The notes beneath the pieces were generated by a model. The model did no database searches. It was not told where the DNA came from and worked only from the letters and a program-made list of their open reading frames with translations. From assembly GCA_947259335.1 (NCBI GenBank), contig CAMYMQ010000394.1, forward strand, positions 1-33,746: a DNA stretch of 33,746 nt, written 5' to 3'. Below, in pieces: positions 15,416 to 24,320 of this stretch. Position 1 is the first letter of the stretch. Each line of letters begins with the position of its first letter. The position numbers were made by a program, and so were the translations under genes. Source of the stretch: an uncultured Alphaproteobacteria bacterium (lineage in GTDB: Bacteria > Pseudomonadota > Alphaproteobacteria > Bin65).

Positions 15416-16444
15416 GTGATTGCCGGAGACACCTTGAGACCGCCCGACCTGACCCTGGTGCTGGCGACAGCGGCGGCGGCTTTCGTGGCTGTGTGTCTGG
15501 GCACGGCCGTGCTGCTCCGGGTGCTCCGCCGATACAATCTCCTGGACCGGCCGAACGAACGCAGCAGTCATGCGGTGCCGACCCCGCGGGGTGGCGGCAT
15601 CGCCGTCATGGCGGTCCTGATCGTCGCGATTGTCGTGATCTGGCTTCGCCAGGGCGTTGACGTCCTGGACATCGCAATGGTCGTCCTGCCGATGGCCGGT
15701 CTGGCCGCGATATCTTGGGCCGACGACGTCCGTTCCCTGGGGGCGCTGCCCCGTCTCGTCGCGCAGTTTCTTGCGGTAGGCGTGGGCGTCTGGGCGTTGC
15801 CGGGGCCGTGGCACGCGGCGGCACCCGCCCCGTGGGATTGGGGCCTCGCCGTCCTTCTCGGCATTGGCTGGATCTGGTTCATAAACCTGTTCAACTTCAT
15901 GGACGGCATCGACGGCATCACCGGTGCGGAAACGCTGGTGATCGGGATCGGCGTCGCGGTGGTCGCAACGGCGGCGCCGGCCGCTCTCCTGGCGCCGGCA
16001 TGGCCGTTGGCCGTGGTCACCGCCGCGGCCGTCCTCGGCTTCCTCGTCTGGAACTGGCACCCGGCCAAGATATTCCTGGGGGATGTGGGCAGCGTGCCGC
16101 TCGGCTTCCTGCTCGGCTGGCTGCTGCTCTTTGTCGCCCTCAAGGGCTATTGGGCGGCCGCGGTGATCCTGCCGCTCTACTATCTGACCGATTCGACCGT
16201 CACCCTGGTCCGCCGGCTGCTCCGCGGGGAGCGGGTGTGGCGGGCGCACAAGTCCCACTTCTATCAACATGCCGTGGCCACGGGCCGGAGTCACGCGCTG
16301 GTCGCGCTGTCCGTCCTCGGAGCGGGCATCGGCCTCGTCGCGCTGGCCTGGGTCGCCGCGCGGGGGCAGGAGATATCCGCGCTGGTCGGCGCAGCGATCG
16401 CCGTACTCGCGTTGCTGGGCTGGATGTCCCGCCGGCCGCGTTAA
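15416..16444 (+). CDS. MraY/WecA-like polyprenyl-phosphate sugar-1-phosphate transferase
   Basis: This 342-residue polytopic inner-membrane protein has about ten hydrophobic segments. It carries the family signatures LLDRPNERSSHAVPTPRGGG (42-61), WADDVRS (101-107, Mg-binding Asp pair), NFMDGIDGI (160-168), FLGDVGSVPLG (220-230) and HKSHFYQ (about 280). Such enzymes move a HexNAc-1-phosphate or modified sugar phosphate from UDP to undecaprenyl phosphate, the first step of a surface polysaccharide. The start is uncertain: GTG 15416 gives the longest form, but TTG 15434 has GGAG 5 bases upstream and may be the real one. The next gene, a UDP-HexNAc dehydratase-type enzyme, suggests a deoxy-amino sugar such as QuiNAc or bacillosamine as substrate (inference, by analogy with Rhizobium WreU). 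Confidence 0.87.
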   Translation: MIAGDTLRPPDLTLVLATAAAAFVAVCLGTAVLLRVLRRYNLLDRPNERSSHAVPTPRGGGIAVMAVLIVAIVVIWLRQGVDVLDIAMVVLPMAGLAAISWADDVRSLGALPRLVAQFLAVGVGVWALPGPWHAAAPAPWDWGLAVLLGIGWIWFINLFNFMDGIDGITGAETLVIGIGVAVVATAAPAALLAPAWPLAVVTAAAVLGFLVWNWHPAKIFLGDVGSVPLGFLLGWLLLFVALKGYWAAAVILPLYYLTDSTVTLVRRLLRGERVWRAHKSHFYQHAVATGRSHALVALSVLGAGIGLVALAWVAARGQEISALVGAAIAVLALLGWMSRRPR

Positions 16445-16557
16445 CCTTCGGACCATGGAATCGGTTGGCCCGGACCCGGCCGCGAAGTATAGATGCCCTC
16501 ACAAATCAATATGTTGGATGACTTGGGCAAACGCATCGTGACGTTCGCCGACCGACC

Positions 16558-18480
16558 ATGACGAAACTCGTTCGTTCATCGCGCGCTTATGTTGCGTGGG
16601 CCCATGACGTGATCATGGCGGCCCTTTCCTTCGGCATTGCGCTCTACTTGCGCGTGGGCGGCGACTCGTTCGAGTTCTATGCCGACCTCTACCTGCTGCC
16701 CGGCGTCGGGCTGTTCACCCTGGTCGCCGGAACCGTCTTCATCTTCACCGGCATGTACCGGGGTATCTGGCGCTACGCCTCGCTCGACGACATGATGGCG
16801 ATCGTCAAGGCGGTGACGCTGACGATCCTGATCTTCGTGCCGGTCATGTTCGTCGTCACGCGCCTCGAGGGCTTTCCCCGCTCGCAGCCCTTCATCAACT
16901 GGTTCGTCCTGGTGGCGCTGCTGGCCGGCCCGCGCATCATCTATCGCGTCCTGCGCGACCGCCGCTTCGATACGCTTTTCGTGCGCGAGAAGGACAAGCG
17001 CATCCCGGTCCTGCTGATCGGGGCGAGCGACGAGAGCGAGCTGTTCCTGCGCGCCCTGCGCCGGCAGCCGGGTGGGCCGTATCGCCCGGTGGGCATTCTC
17101 TCCGAAAAGCCGAGCCGGGTCGGGCGCGTGATCCATGGCGTCAAGGTGCTGGGCACCGTTGCCGATCTCGACGGTGTGGTCGCGGACCTGACCGCCAGGA
17201 GAGACAAGCCGCACAAGGTGATCCTGACCAAGGAGAAGTTGTCTTCCCACAGCGTCAAGGAGCTGTTCCAGCGGACCGAGGCCCTGGGCATCACGCTGGC
17301 GCGCAGCCAGCGGCCGGGAGATATCCGGTCCGGCCTGTCCGATTCGGTCGAGCTGAGGCCGATCGCGATCGAGGATCTGCTGGGCCGGCCGCAGGCCGTG
17401 CTCGACCGGCCCGCGATGCAGGGACTGATTGCCGGGCGCAGGGTGCTGGTCACCGGAGCGGGCGGATCGATCGGCAGCGAACTGGTCCGCCAGATTTCCG
17501 ACCTGGCGCCGGCGCGCCTGATCCTGCTCGATAATTCCGAGTTCCATCTTTACGAGATCGACCGCGAACTGCGTCAGAGACACCCCGAGCTGCCCTGCCG
17601 GGAGGTGCTGGCCGACGTTCGCCATGCCGACAGGATCGCGGCGCTGTTCATGGATGAGCGGCCGGAGCTCGTCTTCCATGCCGCGGCGCTCAAGCATGTC
17701 CCGATGGTCGAGATCCATCCGGACGAAGGCGCGCTGACCAACGTCATCGGCACCCGCAACGTGGCGGACGCCTGCCGCAAGGCCGGGGTCGGGGCGATGG
17801 TCCAGATTTCGACCGACAAGGCGGTCAATCCGAGCAATATCATGGGCGCGACCAAGCGGCTGGCCGAGTCCTATTGCCAGGCCCTCGACATCGCCGAGGC
17901 CGACGGCTCGGGCGACCTCCGGTTCGTGACGGTACGGTTCGGCAACGTGCTGGGCTCGACCGGGTCGGTCGTGCCCCTGTTCCAGAAGCAGCTGGCCACC
18001 GGGGGGCCGATCACGGTGACCCATCCGGATGTCACCCGTTACTTCATGACCATCCGCGAGGCGGTCGAGCTGGTGCTGATGGCGTCGGCGCTCGGTGCCT
18101 CGAAACCCACACACAATGGCAAGATCTACGTGCTCGACATGGGCGAGGCGATTCGCATCCAGAACCTCGCCCGGCAGATGATCCGCCTCGCCGGGCTCGA
18201 GCCGGACGTCGACATCAAGATCGAGTTCGTCGGTCTGCGTCCCGGCGAAAAGCTGACGGAAGAACTGCTGCATCATTCCGAGAGCCTGGTCGAGAGCGGC
18301 CAGCAGGGCATTCTGCTCGCCGCGCCGCGCACGGCGGACGCCAAATTGCTGGCCCAGGCCATCGACAGGCTTGAAAGCGACGCGCTGGCAGGGCACACCG
18401 ATGCAGTTCGCGAGGCGCTCCGCCGCCTTGTTCCCGAATATCAGCCGTCGTCGACCCTCCAGCAGGCGGCGGCCCAGTAA
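16558..18480 (+). CDS. FlaA1/CapD/PglF-type nucleoside-diphosphate-sugar 4,6-dehydratase, membrane-bound
   Basis: This is a 640-residue protein. Residues 1-130 form a membrane domain of about four helices. Residues 150-285 hold a CoA-binding-like Rossmann region (VLLIGASDESELFLRAL), and 290-625 a short-chain dehydrogenase/epimerase domain. That domain has the NAD motif VLVTGAGGSIGSE (296-308) and STDKAVNPSNIMGATKR (418-434). In this family the usual catalytic Tyr of YxxxK is replaced by Met (here M429, K433), so a dehydratase acting on UDP-GlcNAc is expected. Length is typical of PglF/WbpM/CapD long forms. It follows the WecA-like gene by 113 bases and fits a pathway to a 6-deoxy-HexNAc primer. 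No good Shine-Dalgarno site is seen. Confidence 0.9.
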   Translation: MTKLVRSSRAYVAWAHDVIMAALSFGIALYLRVGGDSFEFYADLYLLPGVGLFTLVAGTVFIFTGMYRGIWRYASLDDMMAIVKAVTLTILIFVPVMFVVTRLEGFPRSQPFINWFVLVALLAGPRIIYRVLRDRRFDTLFVREKDKRIPVLLIGASDESELFLRALRRQPGGPYRPVGILSEKPSRVGRVIHGVKVLGTVADLDGVVADLTARRDKPHKVILTKEKLSSHSVKELFQRTEALGITLARSQRPGDIRSGLSDSVELRPIAIEDLLGRPQAVLDRPAMQGLIAGRRVLVTGAGGSIGSELVRQISDLAPARLILLDNSEFHLYEIDRELRQRHPELPCREVLADVRHADRIAALFMDERPELVFHAAALKHVPMVEIHPDEGALTNVIGTRNVADACRKAGVGAMVQISTDKAVNPSNIMGATKRLAESYCQALDIAEADGSGDLRFVTVRFGNVLGSTGSVVPLFQKQLATGGPITVTHPDVTRYFMTIREAVELVLMASALGASKPTHNGKIYVLDMGEAIRIQNLARQMIRLAGLEPDVDIKIEFVGLRPGEKLTEELLHHSESLVESGQQGILLAAPRTADAKLLAQAIDRLESDALAGHTDAVREALRRLVPEYQPSSTLQQAAAQ

Positions 18481-18507
18481 GCCCACTCCAACCTGCGACA
18501 GGATTCG

Positions 18508-20085
18508 ATGCCCGACTCCGCTCCCATAGCCCGCGCCCTTATCTCAGTTTCCGACAAGACCGGCCTCGTCGAGCTCGGCACGTTCCTGTCGGGGCGGGGC
18601 ATCGAGATCCTGTCCACCGGCGGATCCGCCAAGGCGCTGCGCGATGCCGGCGTCCCGGTGGTGGAAGTCGCCGATTATACCGGCTTTCCGGAGATGATGG
18701 ACGGACGGGTCAAGACGCTCCAGCCGAAGATCCACGGCGGTATTCTCGCCCAGCGCGAGAACGCGACCCATCGCGCCTCGATGGCCGAGCACGGCATCGA
18801 GCCGATCGATCTCTTGGTCATCAATCTCTATCCCTTCGAGGCGACGGTTCGCGGCGGCGCCGACTTCGACACCTGCATCGAGAATATCGACATTGGCGGC
18901 CCGGCCCTGATCCGCGCCGCCGCCAAGAACCACGGCGACGTGGCCGTGGTTGTCGATCCGGCCGATTATCCGGCGCTGATCGAGGAGATGACCGAACGCG
19001 GCGGAGGCACCAGCGCCGAGTTCCGGCGCCAGCTCGCAGCCCGGGCCTTTGCGCGGACCGGCAGCTACGACGGCGCGATAGGGCGCTGGTTCGCCGAGGC
19101 GCTGGGCAATCCGCTGCCGGAGAAGGTGGTGTTCGGGGGCGAGCGGCTCCAGGCGCTGCGCTACGGCGAGAACCCCCACCAGCAGGCGGCCTTCTACGCC
19201 GACGGCTCCGGCCGGCCCGGGGTGGCGACCGCCGAACAGATCCAGGGCAAGGAACTCAGCTACAACAACATCAACGACGCGGACGCCGCCTTCGATCTCG
19301 TCTCCGAATTCGGCTCGCCGGCGATCGCGATCATCAAGCACGCCAATCCGTGCGGGGTTGCCATGGCGGACAGTCTTGCCGCCGCCTGGGATCGTGCGCT
19401 GGCCTGCGACCCGGTGAGCGCCTTCGGCGGCATCATCGCGACCAACCGGACGCTGGATGGCGCGGCCGCGGAGAGATTCGTCCAGATCTTCTCTGAGGTC
19501 ATCATCGCTCCGGACGCTGACGCAGACGCCCGCAAGATCCTGGCGGAAAAGAAGAACCTGCGCCTGTTGCTGACCGGCGGGATGCCCGATCCGGGCGCGG
19601 TGGCGCTGACCTTCCGGTCTGTCTCGGGCGGCCTTCTCGTCCAGGGGCGGGACAATTCGGTCACGGCCGGCGCGCTCGAGGTCAAGACCAAGCGGGAGCC
19701 GACCGAGCAGGAGCGCGCCGACATGTTGTTCGCCTTCACGGTCTGCAAGCACGTCAAGTCGAACGCCATCGTCTATGCCAAGAACGGAGCGACGGTCGGC
19801 ATCGGCGCTGGCCAGATGAGCCGGGTCGATTCGGCGCGCATCGCCGTGCACAAGGCTGAGCAGGCGGCGAAGGAGGCCGGTCTCGCGGAAAACCCGGTCA
19901 AGGGTTCGGTCGTCGCCTCGGACGCCTTCTTCCCGTTCGCCGACGGGCTGATCGCCGCGGCGGAGGCGGGGGCGACCGCGGTCATCCAGCCGGGCGGATC
20001 GGTGCGCGACGTCGAGGTCATCGCGGCCGCGGAGGAGCGCGACCTCGCCATGGTTTTCACCGGCCAGCGCCATTTCCGTCACTGA
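18508..20085 (+). CDS. purH: PurH, bifunctional AICAR transformylase / IMP cyclohydrolase
   Basis: This 525-residue cytosolic enzyme carries out the last two steps of purine synthesis, formylating AICAR with 10-formyl-tetrahydrofolate and closing the ring to IMP. The N-terminal MGS-like cyclohydrolase domain (1 to about 150) starts [17 protein letters not shown] and contains [16 protein letters not shown]. The C-terminal transformylase domain shows [33 protein letters not shown] and [11 protein letters not shown] (active-site Lys-His), and ends [10 protein letters not shown] as is standard. Full length. It follows the dehydratase gene by 27 bases on the same strand, so it may share its transcript, although the functions are unrelated. 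Confidence 0.98.
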   Translation: MPDSAPIARALISVSDKTGLVELGTFLSGRGIEILSTGGSAKALRDAGVPVVEVADYTGFPEMMDGRVKTLQPKIHGGILAQRENATHRASMAEHGIEPIDLLVINLYPFEATVRGGADFDTCIENIDIGGPALIRAAAKNHGDVAVVVDPADYPALIEEMTERGGGTSAEFRRQLAARAFARTGSYDGAIGRWFAEALGNPLPEKVVFGGERLQALRYGENPHQQAAFYADGSGRPGVATAEQIQGKELSYNNINDADAAFDLVSEFGSPAIAIIKHANPCGVAMADSLAAAWDRALACDPVSAFGGIIATNRTLDGAAAERFVQIFSEVIIAPDADADARKILAEKKNLRLLLTGGMPDPGAVALTFRSVSGGLLVQGRDNSVTAGALEVKTKREPTEQERADMLFAFTVCKHVKSNAIVYAKNGATVGIGAGQMSRVDSARIAVHKAEQAAKEAGLAENPVKGSVVASDAFFPFADGLIAAAEAGATAVIQPGGSVRDVEVIAAAEERDLAMVFTGQRHFRH

Positions 20086-20115
20086 GCGGCCGGTGGCCGG
20101 GGTCGCGGCCCAGTG
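20080..20115 (+). terminator. inverted repeat at the purH stop
   Basis: CACTG (20080-20084, spanning the stop) pairs with CAGTG (20111-20115). Inside it GGCC pairs with GGCC, leaving a three-base bulge. No T-run follows; a weak terminator candidate only. Confidence 0.25.
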
Positions 20116-20153
20116 TTAGTCTTCCCTCACTCTCTCCAGGGCGGACCGCCGCG

Positions 20154-20621
20154 ATGACCGACGTGCCGATTATCAAGAAAAAGGACCAGGACGCGGTTAC
20201 CCGCGCCAACGGCTACGTTCTCGAAGAGCAGATCGGGCACCTGCTCCGGCGCGCCCATCAGCGGGCGACGTCGATATTCGTCGGCAACTTCGCCGTCCAT
20301 CAGTTGACCCCGACCCAGTTCGCGACGCTGGCCAAGATCGCCGACGAGGGCGAAATTTCCCAGAACCGCCTGGGCCGGCTCACCGCGATGGACCCCGCGA
20401 CGATGAAGGGGGTCATCGGGCGCCTGCAGAACCGCGGGCTGATCCAGCGCAGCCATGATCCGGAGGATCGCCGGCGCACCCTTTGGCGTTTGACCCCTGA
20501 GGGCGAGACCCTGCTTGCGGCCTCGATCGGCGAAGGCAAGCGCACGACTGCGGAGACCCTCGCGCCGCTGACCGATCGGGAGCGGGCCGTTCTTCTGGAT
20601 CTGTTGCGCAAGCTTGGCTGA
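20154..20621 (+). CDS. MarR family transcriptional regulator (NicR-like)
   Basis: This 155-residue winged-helix protein is a typical MarR. It has N-terminal dimerisation helices (GYVLEEQIGHLLRRAHQRAT) and then LTPTQFATLAKIADEGEISQ. The recognition helix follows (LGRLTAMDPATMKGVIGRLQ, about 78-97) and the wing carries DPEDRRRTLWRLTPEG. This pattern resembles, from memory, NicR and related repressors of aromatic and nicotinate catabolism. It lies directly upstream of, and on the same strand as, the molybdenum-hydroxylase cluster. A promoter and palindrome lie between it and the first enzyme gene. Ligand-relieved repression of that cluster is likely; the ligand is unknown, with 6-hydroxynicotinate or a similar compound as a hypothesis. 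Confidence 0.88.
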   Translation: MTDVPIIKKKDQDAVTRANGYVLEEQIGHLLRRAHQRATSIFVGNFAVHQLTPTQFATLAKIADEGEISQNRLGRLTAMDPATMKGVIGRLQNRGLIQRSHDPEDRRRTLWRLTPEGETLLAASIGEGKRTTAETLAPLTDRERAVLLDLLRKLG

Positions 20622-20625
20622 ACTC

Positions 20626-20654
20626 TTGCCGAAATGGTGCCTCGGCGCTAAACT
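20626..20654 (+). promoter_or_regulatory. predicted sigma-70 promoter of the catabolic cluster
   Basis: TTGCCG (20626-20631) and TAAACT (20649-20654) are separated by exactly 17 bases. The predicted start at about 20661 falls inside the palindrome that follows. It begins 5 bases after the MarR stop codon. Confidence 0.6.
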
Positions 20655-20657
20655 TAA

Positions 20658-20677
20658 ATCGTTCGTATACAAACAAT
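20658..20677. promoter_or_regulatory. imperfect 20-bp palindrome, candidate MarR operator
   Basis: ATCGTTCGTATACAAACAAT is symmetric at 8 of 10 paired positions and centred on GTATAC. It covers the predicted transcription start, a classic position for repression. The cognate protein is probably the MarR encoded immediately upstream. GTATAC-centred sites are also used by some GntR regulators. Confidence 0.55.
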
Positions 20678-20711
20678 AATACTGGCCCCAATTCAGGGAG
20701 GCGCCAGCTTC

Positions 20712-21566
20712 ATGGGGACCTATCTTCGCCCCAAATCTCTCGATGATGCGCTCGAAGCTCTGCGCGCGTCCCCCTGGGTCATTCTGGCCGGCGGCACCGA
20801 CTTCTATCCCGCGCGCGTCGGCCGCGCCCTCGACGAAGACGTCCTCGATATCACGGCTGTGGACGGTCTGCGCGGCATCGACGACGCCGGCGACCACTGG
20901 CGCATCGGCGCGCTGACCACCTGGACCGATCTTCTGGAGGCGCCGTTGCCGGCCAGCTTCGATGGCCTGAAGCGGGCCGCGCGAGAGGTCGGAGGCGTGC
21001 AGATCCAGAATGCCGGCACCCTGGCGGGCAATCTCTGCAACGCCTCGCCGGCGGCGGACGGCGTGCCGCCGCTGATGGCCCTGGATGCGTCAGTCGAATT
21101 GGCCTCGGCCGACGGCCGACGCGTTGTCCCCGTCGATCGGTTCGTAACGGGAAATCGCCAGACCCAACGGGGCCCGAATGAAGTCGTGACCGCGATCCGG
21201 GTGCCCAAGCGGCCCGACGCGACGGTTTCGACCTTCCTCAAGCTCGGCAGCCGCACCTATCTGGTCATCTCGATCGTGATGGTCGCGATAACGCTGGAGC
21301 CCGCCGACGGGACGGTGGGGCGCATCGGCATCTCGGTCGGGGCCTGCTCGCCCGTCGCCCAGCGTCTGACGCGTCTGGAAAACGACTTGACCGGCGCCCC
21401 CCTGGACAACGACCTGATCGGGCGGGTGAAGGCCGACCACATCGACGCGGTGCTGGCGCCGATCGACGACATCCGGGGGTCGGGGGCCTATCGCCAGGAG
21501 GCCGCACTTGTTCTGGTTCGGCGGGCCCTGTCCGAGGTGGCGGCGCTGGCTGGAGGATCGGCATGA
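20712..21566 (+). CDS. FAD-binding subunit of a xanthine dehydrogenase/CO dehydrogenase-family molybdenum hydroxylase
   Basis: This 284-residue protein is of the CoxM/XdhB class. The FAD-binding signatures are ILAGGTDFYPAR (about 23-34) and VQIQNAGTLAGNLCNASPAADG (about 96-117). The C-terminal CO-dehydrogenase flavoprotein domain fills residues about 175-280. In the complex, electrons pass from the Mo centre through two [2Fe-2S] clusters to this FAD and then to NAD or another acceptor. AGGGAGG stands 10 bases before the ATG. The 3' end overlaps the start of the fused Fe-S/Mo subunit by 4 bases (ATGA), which ties the two into one complex. Confidence 0.93.
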   Translation: MGTYLRPKSLDDALEALRASPWVILAGGTDFYPARVGRALDEDVLDITAVDGLRGIDDAGDHWRIGALTTWTDLLEAPLPASFDGLKRAAREVGGVQIQNAGTLAGNLCNASPAADGVPPLMALDASVELASADGRRVVPVDRFVTGNRQTQRGPNEVVTAIRVPKRPDATVSTFLKLGSRTYLVISIVMVAITLEPADGTVGRIGISVGACSPVAQRLTRLENDLTGAPLDNDLIGRVKADHIDAVLAPIDDIRGSGAYRQEAALVLVRRALSEVAALAGGSA

Positions 21567-24319
21567 ACGTGACGGTCCAGCCCCTCGAGCTCAGGGTCAA
21601 CGGCAAGGCGGTTACCGTCCATGCTGGACCGGCGACGCGTCTGGCCGACGTGCTGCGCGGCGAACTCGGCCTTACCGGAACCAAGATCGGCTGCGACGCC
21701 GGTGATTGCGGCGCCTGCACGGTGCTCGTCGATGGCCGGCAGCAGTGCGCCTGTCTGATGCCGGTCGGCCAGGCGGCGGGACGCGCCATCACGACCGTCG
21801 AGGCGCTGGCGGCCGAGGACGGCACCCTGTCGGCCCTGCAGGATGCGTTCCTGCGCCACGGGGCGGCCCAATGCGGCATTTGCACGCCGGGCATGCTGAT
21901 GGCGGCCCGCGACCTGCTCGACCGGGACGCCGGGCCCGACGAGGCGCAGGTGCTGGACGCGCTCGGCGGGGTGTTGTGCCGCTGCACCGGCTACCGCAAG
22001 ATCGTCGAAGCCGTGCTCGACGTGGCCGGCACGGCCCCGGCGCTTGCCCGGATCGCCAATGGCAGGGCCGTCGGGGCTCGGCTCGCCCGCACCGACGGCG
22101 TCGCCAAGGTCGACGGCACGGAGGCGTTCGGCGCCGACGCCGCACCCCCGGACGCCCTGACGTTGCGGGTCGTGCGCTCGCCCCATGCCCGGGCGTGCTT
22201 CTCTCTGGGCGATTTCGGTCCGATCGAGGCGCGCTATCCAGGCCTCGCGGCGATCCTCACCTGGCGCGACGTGCCCGGGAGCAATGCCTATGGCATCTAT
22301 CCCGTCGGCAAGGATCAGCCGGTGTTGGCGATGGACCGGGTGCGCTACCGGGGCGAGGCGGTCGTCGCCCTGGTCGGCGATGCCCAGACGGTGGGCTCGA
22401 TTGCGGACGACATGCTTCCCATCGACTGGTTTCCCGAGGAGCCTGTCACCGGCATGGCGGCGGCGGCCCGGGAGGGCGCGCCCCAGGTTCTCGACGACAA
22501 GCCGGGCAACATCCTGACCCAGGGCTTCGTCAAGAAGGGTGACATCGAGGCCGGCTTTGCGGAGGCCGCCTTCGTCGCCGAGGGCAGTTGGACCACCCGC
22601 TTTGTCGAACACGCCTATATCGAGCCCGAGGCGGGCTGGGCGCGGCGGGTCGGGGACCGTCTGGAGATCGGCGTCTCGACCCAGACCCCGTATATGGACC
22701 GCGACGAGGTCGCCCATGTCATGGGGCTGGACAAGGAGCAGGTCCGGATCATGCCGACCGCTTGCGGCGGCGGCTTCGGCGGCAAGCTGGACATGTCGGT
22801 GCAGCCGTTGCTGGCGGTCGCCGCCTGGAAGCTCGGCGTGCCGGTGCGTTACGTCTACACCCGGCCGGAGAGCATGGCGGCCTCGACCAAGCGACACCCG
22901 GCGGAAATGACCGCGAAGGCTGGCTGTTCGGCGGACGGCAGGCTGACCGCCTTTCAGTTCCATGGCGACTTCGACACCGGCGCCTATGCGTCCTGGGGCC
23001 CCACGGTCGCGGACCGGGTGCCGGTCCACGCCACCGGGCCGTTCCATGTGCCGAATGTTCTCAACACCAGCCGGGCGCTGCACACCAACGCGCCGCCCTC
23101 GGGCGCCTTCCGGGGGTTCGGCGTGCCCCAGGCGGCCATCGCCCACGAGGCGCTCTATGACGACCTCGCGGAGCAGTGCGGCATCGATCCGCTCGAGTTC
23201 CGCCTGATCAACGCCCTGCGCGCGGGCCAGCCCACCGCGACCGGTCAGGTGCTGGAGGCGAGCGCGGGCCTGGCAGCGTGTCTGGAAGCCCTCAAGCCCC
23301 GCTGGCAGGCTCTACGCGCCGAGGCGGAGGCATTTAACAGCCTGGCGAACGGGCCTTTCCGGCGCGGGGTCGGGGTCGGCTGCATGTGGTACGGCTGCGG
23401 CAACACCTCGATGTCCAACCCGTCGACCATGCGCATCGGGGTCGACCGGGCCGGGCGTCTCACCCTCTACAACGGCGCCGTCGACATGGGGCAGGGGCCC
23501 AATACGATCATGGTCCAGATCGCCGCCGACGCGCTCGGCGTCCCGGCCGAGGGGTTCCGGGTCATCATGGGCGATACCGATCTGACACCCGACGCGGGCA
23601 AGTCGTCGGCCTCGCGCCAGACCTTCGTTTCGGGCAAGGCGGTCCAGCTCGCCGGCGAGGACCTGCGCGGGCAGATTCTCAGGCGCGCCAATGTGGGCCC
23701 TGACGCTGTGATCGCCTTCGGCGACGGCGTGGTCCGGCTGACCGACGGCGGCAGCGAACACATCCTCGACCTGCGCGATCTAGACCCGGACGACAGGGGC
23801 AACGTGCTCTCCGGCGAGGGCACCTTCGACCCGCCGACCGCGCCGCTCGACGAGAACGGACAGGGCATTCCCTACGCCACCTACGGCTTCGCCGCGCAGA
23901 TCGCGGCTGTATCTGTCGATACCGAGCTTGGCGTGGTCAAGGCGACCCGCATCGTCGCCGCCCACGACGTCGGCAAGGCGGTCAACCCGACCCTGGTCGA
24001 AGGCCAGATCCACGGGGGCATCGCCCAGGGCCTCGGCCTCGCGCTGATGGAGGAATACGTCCCCGGCCGGACCGAGAACCTGCACGACTATCTGATCCCG
24101 ACCTTCGGCGACATTCCGCCCATCGAGACGATCATCGTCGAAGACGCCGAGCCGCTCGGCCCCTATGGGGCGAAGGGCATCGGCGAACCGGCGCTCATCC
24201 CGACCGCGCCGGCGATCTTCGGGGCGATCCGGCACGCCACCGGCGTCGTCATGCGCGACGCCCCGGCAATTCCGTCGCGGGTCCGGGCGGCGCTCAGGGC
24301 CGCGGGCTGGGGAGGCTGA
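21563..24319 (+). CDS. fused [2Fe-2S] and molybdopterin-binding subunit of a molybdenum hydroxylase
   Basis: This is a 918-residue fusion. Residues 1-155 are the small iron-sulfur subunit, with a plant-type [2Fe-2S] site (C44, C49, C52, C64) and a second cluster (C104, C107, C139, C141; motifs QCGICTPGM and CRCTGYRKI). Residues about 170-918 are the Mo-cofactor large subunit, with CGGGFGGKLDMSVQ, GAFRGFGVPQA (about 513-523) and the catalytic Glu motif GAKGIGEPA (about 870-878). The AFRGFG loop is of the xanthine-dehydrogenase type, not the AYxCSFR loop of CO dehydrogenase. Hydroxylation of a carbon next to nitrogen in an N-heterocycle is therefore the likely reaction. With the FAD subunit it makes a complete enzyme. 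In most relatives the Fe-S part is a separate gene. Confidence 0.92.
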   Translation: MNVTVQPLELRVNGKAVTVHAGPATRLADVLRGELGLTGTKIGCDAGDCGACTVLVDGRQQCACLMPVGQAAGRAITTVEALAAEDGTLSALQDAFLRHGAAQCGICTPGMLMAARDLLDRDAGPDEAQVLDALGGVLCRCTGYRKIVEAVLDVAGTAPALARIANGRAVGARLARTDGVAKVDGTEAFGADAAPPDALTLRVVRSPHARACFSLGDFGPIEARYPGLAAILTWRDVPGSNAYGIYPVGKDQPVLAMDRVRYRGEAVVALVGDAQTVGSIADDMLPIDWFPEEPVTGMAAAAREGAPQVLDDKPGNILTQGFVKKGDIEAGFAEAAFVAEGSWTTRFVEHAYIEPEAGWARRVGDRLEIGVSTQTPYMDRDEVAHVMGLDKEQVRIMPTACGGGFGGKLDMSVQPLLAVAAWKLGVPVRYVYTRPESMAASTKRHPAEMTAKAGCSADGRLTAFQFHGDFDTGAYASWGPTVADRVPVHATGPFHVPNVLNTSRALHTNAPPSGAFRGFGVPQAAIAHEALYDDLAEQCGIDPLEFRLINALRAGQPTATGQVLEASAGLAACLEALKPRWQALRAEAEAFNSLANGPFRRGVGVGCMWYGCGNTSMSNPSTMRIGVDRAGRLTLYNGAVDMGQGPNTIMVQIAADALGVPAEGFRVIMGDTDLTPDAGKSSASRQTFVSGKAVQLAGEDLRGQILRRANVGPDAVIAFGDGVVRLTDGGSEHILDLRDLDPDDRGNVLSGEGTFDPPTAPLDENGQGIPYATYGFAAQIAAVSVDTELGVVKATRIVAAHDVGKAVNPTLVEGQIHGGIAQGLGLALMEEYVPGRTENLHDYLIPTFGDIPPIETIIVEDAEPLGPYGAKGIGEPALIPTAPAIFGAIRHATGVVMRDAPAIPSRVRAALRAAGWGG

Positions 24320-24320
24320 C

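Noticed and set aside
14222-16456. 744-codon minus-strand open frame opposite the glycosyltransferase and WecA-like genes
   Set aside because: It covers two well-supported plus-strand genes and is rich in Gly, Arg, Asp and Gln as expected of antisense high-GC DNA.
20712-24319. Aerobic CO dehydrogenase (coxMSL)
   Set aside because: The Mo domain has the AFRGFG loop of xanthine-dehydrogenase relatives instead of the AYxCSFR active-site loop, and the Fe-S and Mo parts are fused.
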